Of a stretch of DNA of 28,826 nt, positions 17,344 to 26,269 are shown piece after piece. The first letter of the stretch is position 1; the number at the start of each line of letters is the position of its first letter. Origin of the DNA: Deltaproteobacteria bacterium (GTDB taxonomy: Bacteria; JAGRBM01; JAHCIT01); the NCBI GenBank assembly GCA_026129095.1, contig JAHCIT010000018.1, positions 1 through 28,826 of the forward strand. The letters are read 5' to 3'. The notes beneath the pieces are model-generated. The model did not search any database and was not told the DNA's origin. It saw only the letters and a list, made by a program, of their open reading frames with translations. A program made the translations under genes and the position numbers.

Positions 17344-18633
17344 TCAGTGTTCCGCTGGCACCCACTCCACCAGACCCGCTGCCGACAGCACGCGCACCTC
17401 GGCGAGCAGGACCTGTTCCAGCGTATCCAGGTGCTCCAGCCGGAGATCGGTCTCGGTACGGAAGGCATCGAGCAGTTCCAGCAGCCCTGCAGCACCTTCC
17501 CGGTAGGAGGCCTCCGCCATTTTCCGCAGTTCGGGCAGGCCGTCCAGTATCCGCCGGTCGAACCCCTCAAGCTGGTGGAGCCGCTGCCTGAGGGCGCCGA
17601 TCTCCGCGGCCAGCCTGCCCTGCAGTTTCAGCATCGTGGCCTGGCTTTCCAGTTCGGCCGTCACGCGTCCGGCTCCGGCGATCCCCACAGTTCCCTGTCC
17701 ACGGTCGAACAGCGGTATTTCGAGGCCGATGCCACCGAACGGCGCCACGCTGTGCTGGTTTGTCGTCACCTGCACACCGCCGACAAGCGTTGCCTGCGGC
17801 CACCGTTCCCTCCGGGCCAGTTCCACCCCTGCCTCTGCCACGCGAAGCTCCGCTTCGGCGGCCTGGAGCCGGGGATGCGCCACGACGATATCCTTCCACA
17901 GCTGGTCAAAATCGGACGGGACAGCCAGCGGCCGGAGCTTTCCCCGTGCCTCCGGTTTCCATCCGGGGCGGCCAAGTGCCGCTCCAAGCTGGGCCGACTG
18001 CCGCTCCGCCTCGATCCGGGCCGACTCCATGCGGTGGGTGAAAGCGGCAAGCTCCATTCGTATCTTGAACACCTCGAACTGGCTTTTCAGGCCGAGCCGG
18101 CCCCGGCCCTCCACGACGGACTGTACTTTCAGCAGGTCTTCACGGGCAGCCCCGGCAACACGTTCCCGCTCCCGGGCAATGAAGGCATGGATGAACAGTT
18201 CCCTGGCATCTGCCAGCAGTTCGGCCTCAACGATGTCCGCCTGCCGGCCAACTGCTGCGATCTGGTGCTCGGCCATCCGTATGCGCGCCCCGCGCTGGCC
18301 GAAAAGGAACACCGGCTGCTCGACAGACACCAGATGCTCCCTGCCGTCGATGGTGTTCGCGCCCCTGGCGATCCCCATCAGCGAGTAGGATGCCACCGGA
18401 TTCGGAATCAGTCCGGCCTGGACCCTTGCCGATTCGGCCACCTTGACGTGGGACCGGGCTGCCTTGAGGTCCGGGTGATGGCTACGCACCTGCCCAAGCA
18501 GGCCATCAAACCGGATGAGGTCGCCTGCTCCGTCGGCATCCGCAGAATCCGCTTTCATGCCAGCAGCCGCTACCGGAACCATCATCAGCAGCGCCATCGC
18601 GGCGAGGAATCCCGATACTCTTTCATGCCTCAT
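17344..18633 (-). CDS. TolC-family outer membrane efflux protein (CusC/CzcC-like)
   Basis: The 429-residue outer membrane factor forms the exit duct of the tripartite efflux system. A Sec signal peptide covers about 1-25 (hydrophobic FLAAMALLMMVPVAAAG). Two OEP repeats follow, with long amphipathic helices (AARSHVKVAESARVQAG and the second-half counterpart RLQAAEAELRVAEAGVELAR) and the typical GLIPNPVASY and IPLFDRGQG segments before strand/turn regions. No cysteine follows the signal, so it is not an acylated OMF. GGAGG precedes two adjacent ATGs; the second (18633) has the better spacing. Its start overlaps the end of the RND gene by 11 nt, so translation is probably coupled. It is the last gene of the efflux operon. 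Confidence 0.92.
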   Translation of the reverse strand: MRHERVSGFLAAMALLMMVPVAAAGMKADSADADGAGDLIRFDGLLGQVRSHHPDLKAARSHVKVAESARVQAGLIPNPVASYSLMGIARGANTIDGREHLVSVEQPVFLFGQRGARIRMAEHQIAAVGRQADIVEAELLADARELFIHAFIARERERVAGAAREDLLKVQSVVEGRGRLGLKSQFEVFKIRMELAAFTHRMESARIEAERQSAQLGAALGRPGWKPEARGKLRPLAVPSDFDQLWKDIVVAHPRLQAAEAELRVAEAGVELARRERWPQATLVGGVQVTTNQHSVAPFGGIGLEIPLFDRGQGTVGIAGAGRVTAELESQATMLKLQGRLAAEIGALRQRLHQLEGFDRRILDGLPELRKMAEASYREGAAGLLELLDAFRTETDLRLEHLDTLEQVLLAEVRVLSAAGLVEWVPAEH

Positions 18634-21600
18634 CATCGGCCTCCAGCGGAGCAAGCTCCTTCGATGTCACGAATGAATAGATCACCGGAAGAAGATAAAT
18701 GGAGACAAGGAAGGTCGTGACCATTCCGAAAACGATCACCGTGGCGAACGGCCGCTGGGTTTCGCTTCCCATGCTGGTGGAAACGACCATCGGCGTCAGC
18801 CCCATCGCCGCGAGCAGGGATGCCATCAGGACGGGACGGAGCCGGTCGGCGGCCCCCTGGATCATGGCAGGGACGAGGGCCTCCCCCGACCGGCGGCGGG
18901 CCTCGATGGCGCTCAGGATGAGGAGGCCCATCAGGCAGACCTGGCCGAGAAGCGTGATAAAGCCGATCACGGCGCTGACGGAAAGGTCCACCCCGACCAT
19001 CAGAAGGCCAAACAGGCCGCCCGTCATTCCAAAGGGAGCCAGCAGCAGGATTGCGAGGACACTCCGGCCCGACTTGAGGGCCATGTAGAGCAGCGTAATG
19101 ACAATGATGAGCGCAACCGGGACTATCACTTTCAGGCGTGTCATGGCGCGCTGCTGGTTCTCGAACTCCCCGCCCCAGGCCAGGTACATGCCTTCCGGCA
19201 CTTCCACCCCGTTCCGGACCTCGGCCATCGCATCCTGAATGACCGAGCCCATGTCCCGTCCCTCGATATTGAACTTCAGGGCCAGGTATCTCTGGTTTGC
19301 CTCGCGGGCGATGGCTGCCCGGCCGTCGGCGATGGAGATATCCGCCAGTTCCCTGAGCTGGATGACCGTATCCCTCGGAGTCTCAACATAAATCTCGCCG
19401 ATCCGGCCCGTATCGGCCCGTGCCTCCCAGGGCATCCGCACCCGTACGGGCACCATCCGTTCTCCTTCGCGGAAATCCGTCACCACCCGGCCGGCGAGCG
19501 CCGTCTCCAGCGTTTCCAGAACGGTACTGACTGGCATCCCCTCCCTGGCCAGGCGATCGCGTTTCAGCTGGATCTGGAGCTGCGGAACCCGGGAATCCCG
19601 GTACAGACCGAGATCCACGATGCCATCCACTGGCCGAAGCACGTCAACGGCCTGCAGCAGAAGGGCGCGCATTTCCTCCAGATCCGTGCCAAAAACCTTG
19701 AGGACAACCTTGCCCCGCACCCCCGCCACGGCTTCTTCCACGCTGTCCTTGATCGGCTGGGAAAAGTTGAACTGGACTCCCGGTATCTCCTGAAGCGACT
19801 GCCTCGCCTCCTCCACCAGACGATCCTTCGTCAACCCCTTGCGCCATTCGTTTCGGGGTTTCAGACGGGCGAACACCTTGGCCATGTTAACCCCCTCGTT
19901 GTCGGTTCCGTCTTCAGGACGCCCCAGCTCCGATGCCGTGGATATGACCTCGGGGAGCTTCAGGAACCGGAGCCGTACATCGCGGGTTATGCCGATTGCC
20001 CTTTCCAGCGAAATGCTGGCCGGCATCTCGACAAACACGTACAGATCGCCCTCGTCCAGTTCCGGCAGAAACTCCGTGCCTATGACCGACCCGGCAAGCC
20101 CGGCCGCCAGCAACAGCGCCAGTCCGGCTCCCATCGCCTGACGGCGGCGGCCGAGCAGCCATCCCAGGTGCCGGACGTACGCCTCCTTGAACTTCTCCAG
20201 GAACCGCGGCTCCCGTATATCGGCGTCGGACGGCCGCATGAACAGGGCGCACAGGGCGGGAATGATCGTCAGGGCGAACACCAGGGCACCCAGCAGCGCG
20301 AAACTGTAGGTAAGTGCCAGCGGGCGGAATATCCGCCCCTCGACACTCTGGAGTGTGAAAACAGGAAGCAGCGAGGCCAGGATGATGGACATCGCGTAAA
20401 AGGTCGGCCGAGCCACATCCACAGCAGCCGACATCACCATGCGGATGATTTCCTTGCGGCTCTGCGGCCGCCGGTGCCGGATCTCGTGGAAGACGTTTTC
20501 CACCAGCACGACCGCGCCATCGACGAGAATCCCGAAATCAATGGCACCCATGGAAATCAGGTTTGCCGGGAGCCCGAGCCGGAACAGTCCGATGAAAGCC
20601 GTCAGCAGCGAGAGTGGAATCACCGTGGCCACGATGAGCGACCCCCGCAGGCTCCGGAGCAGGAGCCAGACCACACCGACAATCAGCAGGAAACCGTGCA
20701 GCAGGTTGTTGTGGACTGTCGAAAGGGTGAGGCCTGTCAGCCGGCTCCGGTCGTAAAGAATCTCGAGCTTCATGCCGGACGGAAGAACCCGGCTGTTCAG
20801 TTCCTCAACTTTCTCATGGATCCGTTCAATGACAGTATTGGGATTCTGGCCGCGGCGGAGCAAAATGATCCCCTGAACGATCTCATCCTCTTCATCCATG
20901 CCAACACTGCCGCGCCGCGGAGTATGGGACTGGACAACCCGCGCCACGTCTCCAACCGTGATGGGTGATCCATCGGGGCTCCGGAGCACGACGTTACGCA
21001 GGTCCTCGACACTCGTGAGATAGCCAATCCCGCGAATGACCAGATCCTGATCTCCCTGCCGGAGAATCCCGCCTCCGACGTTCAGGTTCGACCGGCGGAT
21101 CGATTCCGACACATCCTCGATGGTGATGTCGTATGCCATCAGCCGGTCCGGATCGACTTCGACATGCAGTTCCTTGCTGAAACCTCCGAAGCCGATTACA
21201 TCCGCGACGCCGTCCACCTGACGGAACACGCGGGAAACCGTCCAGTCCTGTTCGGAACGGAGGTCGTAAAGCGTGTGGCGCGGACTGGTGAGCCGGTAGT
21301 AGAAGATCTTTCCAAGCGGCGTATAGTCAGGCGCCAGCTCTGCCGATACGCCTTCCGGCAGCCTGATCCCTGCGATGCGCTCCTGAACCAGCATCCGCGC
21401 CTTGAAACTGTCGGCATCGTCCTGGAATACGAGCCAGATGAGCGATAGGCCAAACAGGCTCTCGCTCCGCATGACTGTCATGCCGGGCGTGCCATTCAGT
21501 TCCTTTTCCAGCGGGATAGTAACCTGCCGCTCGACTTCCTCAGGTGCCAGCCCCGGTGCCTGTGCGATCACATTCACCTGGACATTGGTCACATCCGGAT

Positions 21601-21715
21601 ATGCCTCGATGGGTGTCTGGAAATATGCTGCGACGCCGTAACCGGCAACCAGCAGCGTCGCTCCCACCGTGGCGAGACGGCGGCGGACGCACCATGAAAT
21701 GATGGCGTGGAGCAT
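18623..21715 (-). CDS. Heavy-metal-type RND efflux transporter (CzcA/CusA family)
   Basis: Inner membrane proton-driven pump of 1030 residues, full length for the family. TM1 is near 13-32, followed by the first large periplasmic domain with TNVQVNVIAQAPGLAPEEVE. TM2-6 lie about 340-500, the second periplasmic loop about 560-870, and TM8-12 about 880-1015. TM4 holds DFGILVDGAVVLVEN with Asp393, Asp399 and Glu406, the same spacing as the essential D-D-E of CzcA, which argues for a divalent-metal HME pump rather than the Cu/Ag CusA type. No cluster of methionines like the CusA binding site was obvious. The substrate is therefore inferred as Zn/Co/Cd/Ni-like but unproven. It follows the adaptor gene by 39 bp and overlaps the OMF gene. 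Confidence 0.95.
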   Translation of the reverse strand: MLHAIISWCVRRRLATVGATLLVAGYGVAAYFQTPIEAYPDVTNVQVNVIAQAPGLAPEEVERQVTIPLEKELNGTPGMTVMRSESLFGLSLIWLVFQDDADSFKARMLVQERIAGIRLPEGVSAELAPDYTPLGKIFYYRLTSPRHTLYDLRSEQDWTVSRVFRQVDGVADVIGFGGFSKELHVEVDPDRLMAYDITIEDVSESIRRSNLNVGGGILRQGDQDLVIRGIGYLTSVEDLRNVVLRSPDGSPITVGDVARVVQSHTPRRGSVGMDEEDEIVQGIILLRRGQNPNTVIERIHEKVEELNSRVLPSGMKLEILYDRSRLTGLTLSTVHNNLLHGFLLIVGVVWLLLRSLRGSLIVATVIPLSLLTAFIGLFRLGLPANLISMGAIDFGILVDGAVVLVENVFHEIRHRRPQSRKEIIRMVMSAAVDVARPTFYAMSIILASLLPVFTLQSVEGRIFRPLALTYSFALLGALVFALTIIPALCALFMRPSDADIREPRFLEKFKEAYVRHLGWLLGRRRQAMGAGLALLLAAGLAGSVIGTEFLPELDEGDLYVFVEMPASISLERAIGITRDVRLRFLKLPEVISTASELGRPEDGTDNEGVNMAKVFARLKPRNEWRKGLTKDRLVEEARQSLQEIPGVQFNFSQPIKDSVEEAVAGVRGKVVLKVFGTDLEEMRALLLQAVDVLRPVDGIVDLGLYRDSRVPQLQIQLKRDRLAREGMPVSTVLETLETALAGRVVTDFREGERMVPVRVRMPWEARADTGRIGEIYVETPRDTVIQLRELADISIADGRAAIAREANQRYLALKFNIEGRDMGSVIQDAMAEVRNGVEVPEGMYLAWGGEFENQQRAMTRLKVIVPVALIIVITLLYMALKSGRSVLAILLLAPFGMTGGLFGLLMVGVDLSVSAVIGFITLLGQVCLMGLLILSAIEARRRSGEALVPAMIQGAADRLRPVLMASLLAAMGLTPMVVSTSMGSETQRPFATVIVFGMVTTFLVSIYLLPVIYSFVTSKELAPLEADDEA

Positions 21716-21754
21716 TCCGTATCCCTATGTTGTTCCGGAACAGCCGGAGCCGGT

Positions 21755-22891
21755 TCAGAGCAGTTGCGTCGAGGCTCCGTCGATCAAGAGTGCGCCCTCG
21801 ACAGCGACCCGGTCGCCATCACTGAGACCTTTCAGGATCCTCACCTTGCCGTTGTAAACTGGCCCCACTTCCACCGAGCGGGGGGAGAATTCGCCTGGGG
21901 CTGTCTCCACATACACCATCTGGCGTCCGCCATCCTTGATCAGCACTGCCGTTGCAGGCAGCAGGAACCCGGCAGCCGGCGCCGATTGTATCTCGGCCTT
22001 CACGTACATCCCTGAACGCACGGGAGCGTCTATCGTGTCGATGGAAATAAAGACGGGAACCCGGCGCGAGGCCGTCAGCACCGCTCCCCCCACCGCCGTC
22101 ACCGTGCCGTGAATGACCGCACCCACCGACGTGACTTCGATTTTCGCCGGTGCGCCAGCCTGGACGTGCACCACATCCCTTTCGAACAGATCTACAACCA
22201 CTCTCAGCCTGGCCGGATCTCCGACCTTCATTGCCGGTCCCCCGGCGGGGTCCACAAACGCCCCGACCATCACGTCGCGTGCCAGAACGGTCCCCCCGAT
22301 AGCAGACCGGACCACCACTTCAGACCCTGAACCGGACCCAAGAAACGCCACAGCTTTCCCTGCCTGGGCAAAGGCCGATTCAGCCTCAACAAGACTGGTT
22401 TCGGCAGCGAGCCGCTCCATCTCGACCCCAATTCCCTGCTCCATCAGCCGCCGTTGCCGGGCTACCGATTCCCGCGCCACTGAAAGCCGGGCTTTCATCA
22501 TGTTGTATTCGGCGCGAAACTGGGCGGCAGTGGGACTGTCCAGCGTGATCAGAGGCGCCCCCGGGCTTACTGTTTCTCCCACCTTGGCATGGAGGTGCGT
22601 GATACGGCCCGGCACAGGCACCGAAATATCGGCCACGGCACCTTCGGCGAAATCCACACGGCCCGGACCATGCACCGTATTGCGGACCTGGCTCGGTTCG
22701 ATCTCAACCGTCCGGATATACCGGAGTGCAGCCCCGGCAACCCGCACCAGTGATGTTCCGGACCGGGCACTCTCTGACCGGATCTCTCCTGCCCCATCAG
22801 CATGTGCATTCCCATGTGATGGCTGACATCCGGCCCCTGTGACCAGGAGAACCCCCGCAACGGCTGTGTACAGACATTTATACTGTTTCAT
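21755..22891 (-). CDS. RND periplasmic adaptor (CzcB/CusB-like membrane fusion protein)
   Basis: The 378-residue membrane fusion protein bridges pump and outer membrane factor. The N-terminus has a hydrophobic signal (7-19) ending LLVTGAGC with Cys22, a plausible lipoprotein site. The lipoyl half-motifs flank a helical hairpin: GRITHLHAKVGETVSPGAPL on one side and VRSAIGGTVLARDVMVGAFV on the other, with the coiled coil between. The beta-barrel (RLRVVVDLFERDVVHVQAG) and membrane-proximal (PATAVLIKDGGRQMVYVE) domains follow. The mature N-terminus has two His (SHGNAH) but no long metal-binding His/Met tract. AAGGA is 8 nt from the ATG at 22891, which supports it over the ATG two codons earlier. 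It is first in the operon, divergent from the histidine kinase gene. Confidence 0.92.
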   Translation of the reverse strand: MKQYKCLYTAVAGVLLVTGAGCQPSHGNAHADGAGEIRSESARSGTSLVRVAGAALRYIRTVEIEPSQVRNTVHGPGRVDFAEGAVADISVPVPGRITHLHAKVGETVSPGAPLITLDSPTAAQFRAEYNMMKARLSVARESVARQRRLMEQGIGVEMERLAAETSLVEAESAFAQAGKAVAFLGSGSGSEVVVRSAIGGTVLARDVMVGAFVDPAGGPAMKVGDPARLRVVVDLFERDVVHVQAGAPAKIEVTSVGAVIHGTVTAVGGAVLTASRRVPVFISIDTIDAPVRSGMYVKAEIQSAPAAGFLLPATAVLIKDGGRQMVYVETAPGEFSPRSVEVGPVYNGKVRILKGLSDGDRVAVEGALLIDGASTQLL

Positions 22892-23101
22892 TTCCATGAT
22901 CCTTGCATCCAGAAGAGAAGCACATGCCGGGCCAGCAACCCGGTCCTGCCGATTAAGATTGGTCAATGCGATTAAACTGACAGAACGATGAAGGTTTTCG
23001 GGGATTTTGCGCACGCAGGCATGCCGCACTTCAATAGATCAAAAACCTGCTGGCCCATACAAAACTGTCACTGGGTGTGGCATTTTTGAAATCTGCGACC
23101 G
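22892..23101. promoter_or_regulatory. Divergent promoter region between the efflux operon and the two-component genes
   Basis: This 210-bp region must carry start signals for both directions. Seen by eye: the palindrome GGCATGCC (23018-23025), next to TGCGCACGCA (23009-23018). On the plus strand, TTGCGC and TTCAAT lie 17 bp apart around it, a weak promoter. On the minus strand, TTTAAT and TTGACC elements occur without proper partners. No GG-N10-GC (-24/-12) sigma-54 element was found in either direction. The palindromic block is the best candidate for binding by the response regulator. Confidence 0.4.
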
Positions 23102-24583
23102 ATGAAGATTTCCGCAAAGATCACGCTGGCCCTTACCGGAATCGGACTGATCCTGTTCAGCCTTTATGCTTACAATCTGGTTCGACAAGAAGAGCGGGAT
23201 CTTCTCCAGGCTGTTTACCGGGAAACCAGCCTGCTCACCCACACTCTTCAGACCGCGACCGAGCACGCCCTGCGCGACCAGCAGCTATCGGACATCGAGG
23301 AATCCATCCAGCAGATCGAGGAAGTTGAACCGCTGGTAGACGTGTTCGTCTTTGATGCCCAGGGGCAGCTCCGCGCCATGTCCGCGGATGCCACCGAAGT
23401 CAGCACCTTTGCAAAGGATGTGCTGGCCGACGTCCAGAAAGAGAGCGACTACGTGGTCCGGCTCGACGATGACCGCTCACCCCATCTGCTGGCCGTTGGC
23501 GTCCCCCTGAAATCGGAAGCGGGCCGTTACCTGGGAGCAGTCATTGTCACCCGTCCCCTGACAGAGATGCGAAAGGATCTGTCCGTCACTCGCCGCGACA
23601 TCATACTTTCCGTGATCATTTTCGTGATTCTGGCCTCAGGCTTCGGCCTCGTCATGGGCCGGGTCTATATCAAGCGCCCTCTCGATGAACTCATGTCTGC
23701 CATGCAGGGAGTCCAGTCGGGTGATCTGCAGTCATTTTATTCCGAACGCCGCCGCGACGAGATGCATGAGGTCGCTGTCGAGTTCAACCGGATGCTGGTC
23801 GAGCTCCAGAACGCACGGACGGAACTGCTTCAGGAGGTGGACAGGCGCCATGAACTCGAGCAGGGATTTGAGCGTGCAGACAAGCTGATCACGGTCGGCC
23901 AGCTGGCGGCCAGCCTCGCCCATGAGATCGGCTCACCCCTCCAGGTCATTGTCGGCCGTGCCCGGGCGATGCTCGACCGGGACTGTGATCCGGAACGGGT
24001 GCGGCACCATGCCTCGATCATCGCCCATCAGGGCGAGCGGATTACCCAGATCGTCAGCCAGCTCCTCTCACTGGCGAAACGCAGGCCTGTCCAGATGGCA
24101 CACAGCGACTTGAGGCGGCCCGTCACCGCCATTTGTGACCTGCTGTCTCACGAAGCTGAACGAAACGGCATCCGCCTGGGCATGGAAGCCGCCAAAGACC
24201 TCCCTTCTATCCGGTGCGACGAAAGCCAGATCGAACAGGTGGTGCTCAATCTTGTCCGGAATGCCCTCAATGCGACTCCTCCGGGCGGAACGGTGAATAT
24301 CTCCCTCACAGCGCAAGCGTCTACTGATGGAACCGGTCCTGACGGCCCCGCACTTTGCCTTGAGGTCAGGGATAGCGGATCGGGCATCGCACCCGCTGAC
24401 CGGTCCCGCATTTTCGACGCGTTTTATACGACCCGGCCGGATACAGGTGGCGTGGGGCTCGGGCTCGCCGTGGTAAAATCCATTATCGAGGAGGCGGGTG
24501 GACGGATTACGGTTGCAAACAATAAGCCTGCAGGGATGATTTTCCGCGTATACTTCCCTGTTCCCCAGGAGGATGCAGCCTGA
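23102..24583 (+). CDS. Membrane sensor histidine kinase (NtrB/ZraS-like class)
   Basis: A 493-residue two-component sensor. TM1 is about 6-27. A periplasmic sensor of about 135 residues (28-165) contains DVFVFDAQGQL and GVPLKSEAGRYLGAVIVTRP, a double-Cache/sCache-like pattern. TM2 is about 167-188, then HAMP (about 189-242). The HisKA domain has the phospho-acceptor His274 in SLAHEIGSPL. The HATPase domain has the N box NLVRNALNA (383-391), G1 DSGSGI (424-429), F box FYTTR and G2 GVGLGL (450-455). No PAS domain is present. The kinase type (HEIGSPL) and the sigma-54 partner match the ZraS/HydH/AtoS group. The gene overlaps the regulator gene by 11 nt. Its place divergent from a metal-type efflux operon suggests it senses a metal or envelope stress. 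No clear Shine-Dalgarno precedes the ATG. Confidence 0.95.
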   Translation: MKISAKITLALTGIGLILFSLYAYNLVRQEERDLLQAVYRETSLLTHTLQTATEHALRDQQLSDIEESIQQIEEVEPLVDVFVFDAQGQLRAMSADATEVSTFAKDVLADVQKESDYVVRLDDDRSPHLLAVGVPLKSEAGRYLGAVIVTRPLTEMRKDLSVTRRDIILSVIIFVILASGFGLVMGRVYIKRPLDELMSAMQGVQSGDLQSFYSERRRDEMHEVAVEFNRMLVELQNARTELLQEVDRRHELEQGFERADKLITVGQLAASLAHEIGSPLQVIVGRARAMLDRDCDPERVRHHASIIAHQGERITQIVSQLLSLAKRRPVQMAHSDLRRPVTAICDLLSHEAERNGIRLGMEAAKDLPSIRCDESQIEQVVLNLVRNALNATPPGGTVNISLTAQASTDGTGPDGPALCLEVRDSGSGIAPADRSRIFDAFYTTRPDTGGVGLGLAVVKSIIEEAGGRITVANNKPAGMIFRVYFPVPQEDAA

Positions 24584-25967
24584 CGTGAGCACTGTTACCC
24601 AGACCGTCGCCGCCGGAGCCCGCATCCTCGCCGTGGATGATGACCCGGGCGTGATTGATTACCTGGCGGAAATCCTCGGAGAGGATGGCTACCGGGTAAC
24701 AGGGACCACGAGCCCGGAAGACGCGCTCAGGCGTATCCAGAAAGAGCCATTCGATCTGGTCCTCACCGATGTGGAGATGCCTGGCATGCGCGGGCCGGAT
24801 CTGATGGCGGCCATTCACCGCCAGCAGCCCGGCCAGATCGTTCTGGTCATCACCGCGTTCGGGAGCATCGATCTGGCAGTCCAGTGCCTGCGTAACGGCG
24901 CCGCCGACTTCATCACCAAACCGTTCCGCCACGAAACACTCCGGCACGCCATCGAACGGGCCCTTCGCGAACGGCAGATGCGGCGCGAGCTGGTCCGCCT
25001 CCATACGTCCCTGGCCGAGCAGTCGGCCTCCGGGGAACTAGTGGCCCGCAGCGAGGCCATGCGGAAAGTGGCCTCACTCGCTCTCCGGGCAGCCCAGAGT
25101 CCGGCCAATGTCCTGCTTACCGGTGAAAGTGGCGCTGGCAAGGGCCTGCTTGCCCGGTATATCCATGACCGGAGCGCCCGCCTGAATGGTCCTTTTGTTC
25201 AGGTCAACTGTGCGGCCCTGCCCGGCACCCTCGCCGAAAGCGAACTGTTTGGTGCCCGGCGTGGGGCATTCACGGACGCCCAGCGCGACCGCTCCGGACT
25301 GTTCGAGCAGGCGATGGGCGGGACGCTCTTTCTGGACGAAATCGGCGAGATGCCGCTCGATATCCAGCCCAAGCTCCTGCAGGCGATCGAGACCCGGAAG
25401 ATCCGGCCCATTGGCGCCGAGTCCGAGGTAGAGGCGGATGTACGGATCATTTGCGCCACGAACCAGCCCCTTGAAGTAGCTGTAAAGGCCCGGCAGTTCC
25501 GGCAGGATCTCTACTATCGCCTGAATGTTGTCCGCATTGATATCCCGCCGCTGCGTGACCGGCCGGAAGATATCCAGCCGCTCATCGACCGGTTCCTGCA
25601 GCAGGCCTGCCAGAGGGCAGGCCGCGCCCTGCTGGGAATATCCGTCGAGGCACTGCGCTGGATGCTGGGCAACCAGTGGCCCGGCAATGTGCGCGAACTG
25701 GCACATACGATCGAGCGTGCCGTCGTGCTTGCCGAGCACGACACGCTGTCGATCGAAGACGTACGGATCAATAAGGAACCCGATGCCGCGGGCGACTTTC
25801 TGGATAACGCCCAGGCTTGCGAACTCCCCCTCGCCGCCGTCGAGGATGAATATATCCGCCGGGTTCTCAGGCAGACGCAAGGCAATGTCGCCCATGCCGC
25901 CCGTATCCTGGGCATTGACCGGCGTACACTCTACCGCCGGGTGTCATCACCAAAGGCCGGTGAATGA
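24573..25967 (+). CDS. Sigma-54-dependent response regulator (NtrC family)
   Basis: A 464-residue activator with three domains. The receiver (about 17-130) has acidic Asp22-Asp24, phospho-acceptor Asp66 in LTDVEMP, Thr94 and Lys116. The AAA+ domain (about 157-385) has Walker A GESGAGKG (184-191), Walker B GGTLFLDEIGEM (Asp255-Glu256) and WPGNVRELAHTIERAV. The C-terminal Fis-type HTH is near 432-456 (GNVAHAARILGIDRRTLYRRV-like). The sigma-54 contact loop reads GAFTDA instead of GAFTGA, and Walker A ends GKG where GKE is usual. It probably activates the divergent efflux operon on phosphorylation by the adjacent kinase. The ATG at 24573 directly abuts AGGAGG; an in-frame GTG at 24585 has 12-nt spacing, so the true start may be four codons later. 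Confidence 0.95.
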   Translation: MQPDVSTVTQTVAAGARILAVDDDPGVIDYLAEILGEDGYRVTGTTSPEDALRRIQKEPFDLVLTDVEMPGMRGPDLMAAIHRQQPGQIVLVITAFGSIDLAVQCLRNGAADFITKPFRHETLRHAIERALRERQMRRELVRLHTSLAEQSASGELVARSEAMRKVASLALRAAQSPANVLLTGESGAGKGLLARYIHDRSARLNGPFVQVNCAALPGTLAESELFGARRGAFTDAQRDRSGLFEQAMGGTLFLDEIGEMPLDIQPKLLQAIETRKIRPIGAESEVEADVRIICATNQPLEVAVKARQFRQDLYYRLNVVRIDIPPLRDRPEDIQPLIDRFLQQACQRAGRALLGISVEALRWMLGNQWPGNVRELAHTIERAVVLAEHDTLSIEDVRINKEPDAAGDFLDNAQACELPLAAVEDEYIRRVLRQTQGNVAHAARILGIDRRTLYRRVSSPKAGE

Positions 25968-26133
25968 GAGCGCAACCACCAGAACTATCTTCCAGTTTTC
26001 AACACGGTTTTTGCTGACTTGGCGGGCCGCCGGTGACGGCCTTCGAACCCTGTATCTGGATCATCAGGGTGAAATCAACGAAACCGACGCACTCATCAGA
26101 GAGTTTCTTGTGACCGCAGACGACGCAGCCTGA
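25960..26133 (+). CDS. Small hypothetical ORF overlapping the regulator stop
   Basis: A GTG at 25960 overlaps the response-regulator stop codon by 8 nt and opens a 57-codon frame ending at TGA 26131-26133. The product is soluble-looking, with a segment LRTLYLDHQGEINETDALIREFL and an acidic end. AAAGG stands only 3 nt before the GTG, closer than ideal. The translation has ordinary protein composition, but third-position GC is lower than in neighbouring genes and no family was recognised. It could be a small accessory protein of the two-component operon, a decayed gene end, or a chance frame. Confidence 0.3.
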   Translation: MNESATTRTIFQFSTRFLLTWRAAGDGLRTLYLDHQGEINETDALIREFLVTADDAA

Positions 26134-26179
26134 TTTCTCATTTCAACAACTTAGCTGTCGCTTAAGCGTCAGACCCTTT

Positions 26180-26214
26180 ACACAACAGTGTCCCTGAAAA
26201 GGACACAGTTGTGT
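26180..26214. repeat. Imperfect inverted repeat after the two-component operon
   Basis: ACACAAC-a-GTGTCC (26180-26193) and GGACAC-a-GTTGTGT (26201-26214) are reverse complements over 13 of 14 positions, with a 7-nt centre CTGAAAA. A further GTGTCC follows directly, overlapping the right arm's end. It could be a terminator-like hairpin for the regulator transcript, though it lacks a T run, or a protein-binding dyad. Confidence 0.6.
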
Positions 26215-26269
26215 CCGGGGGCTTCCGGCTTCGATAGAACTCCGGGGTCTAACGGGTGCAAAACTCAAA

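Noticed and set aside
22892-23101. Search for a -24/-12 promoter for the efflux operon
   Set aside because: No GG-N10-GC arrangement with flanking consensus was found on either strand; nearby GG/GC pairs have 8, 11, 12 or 15-bp spacing.
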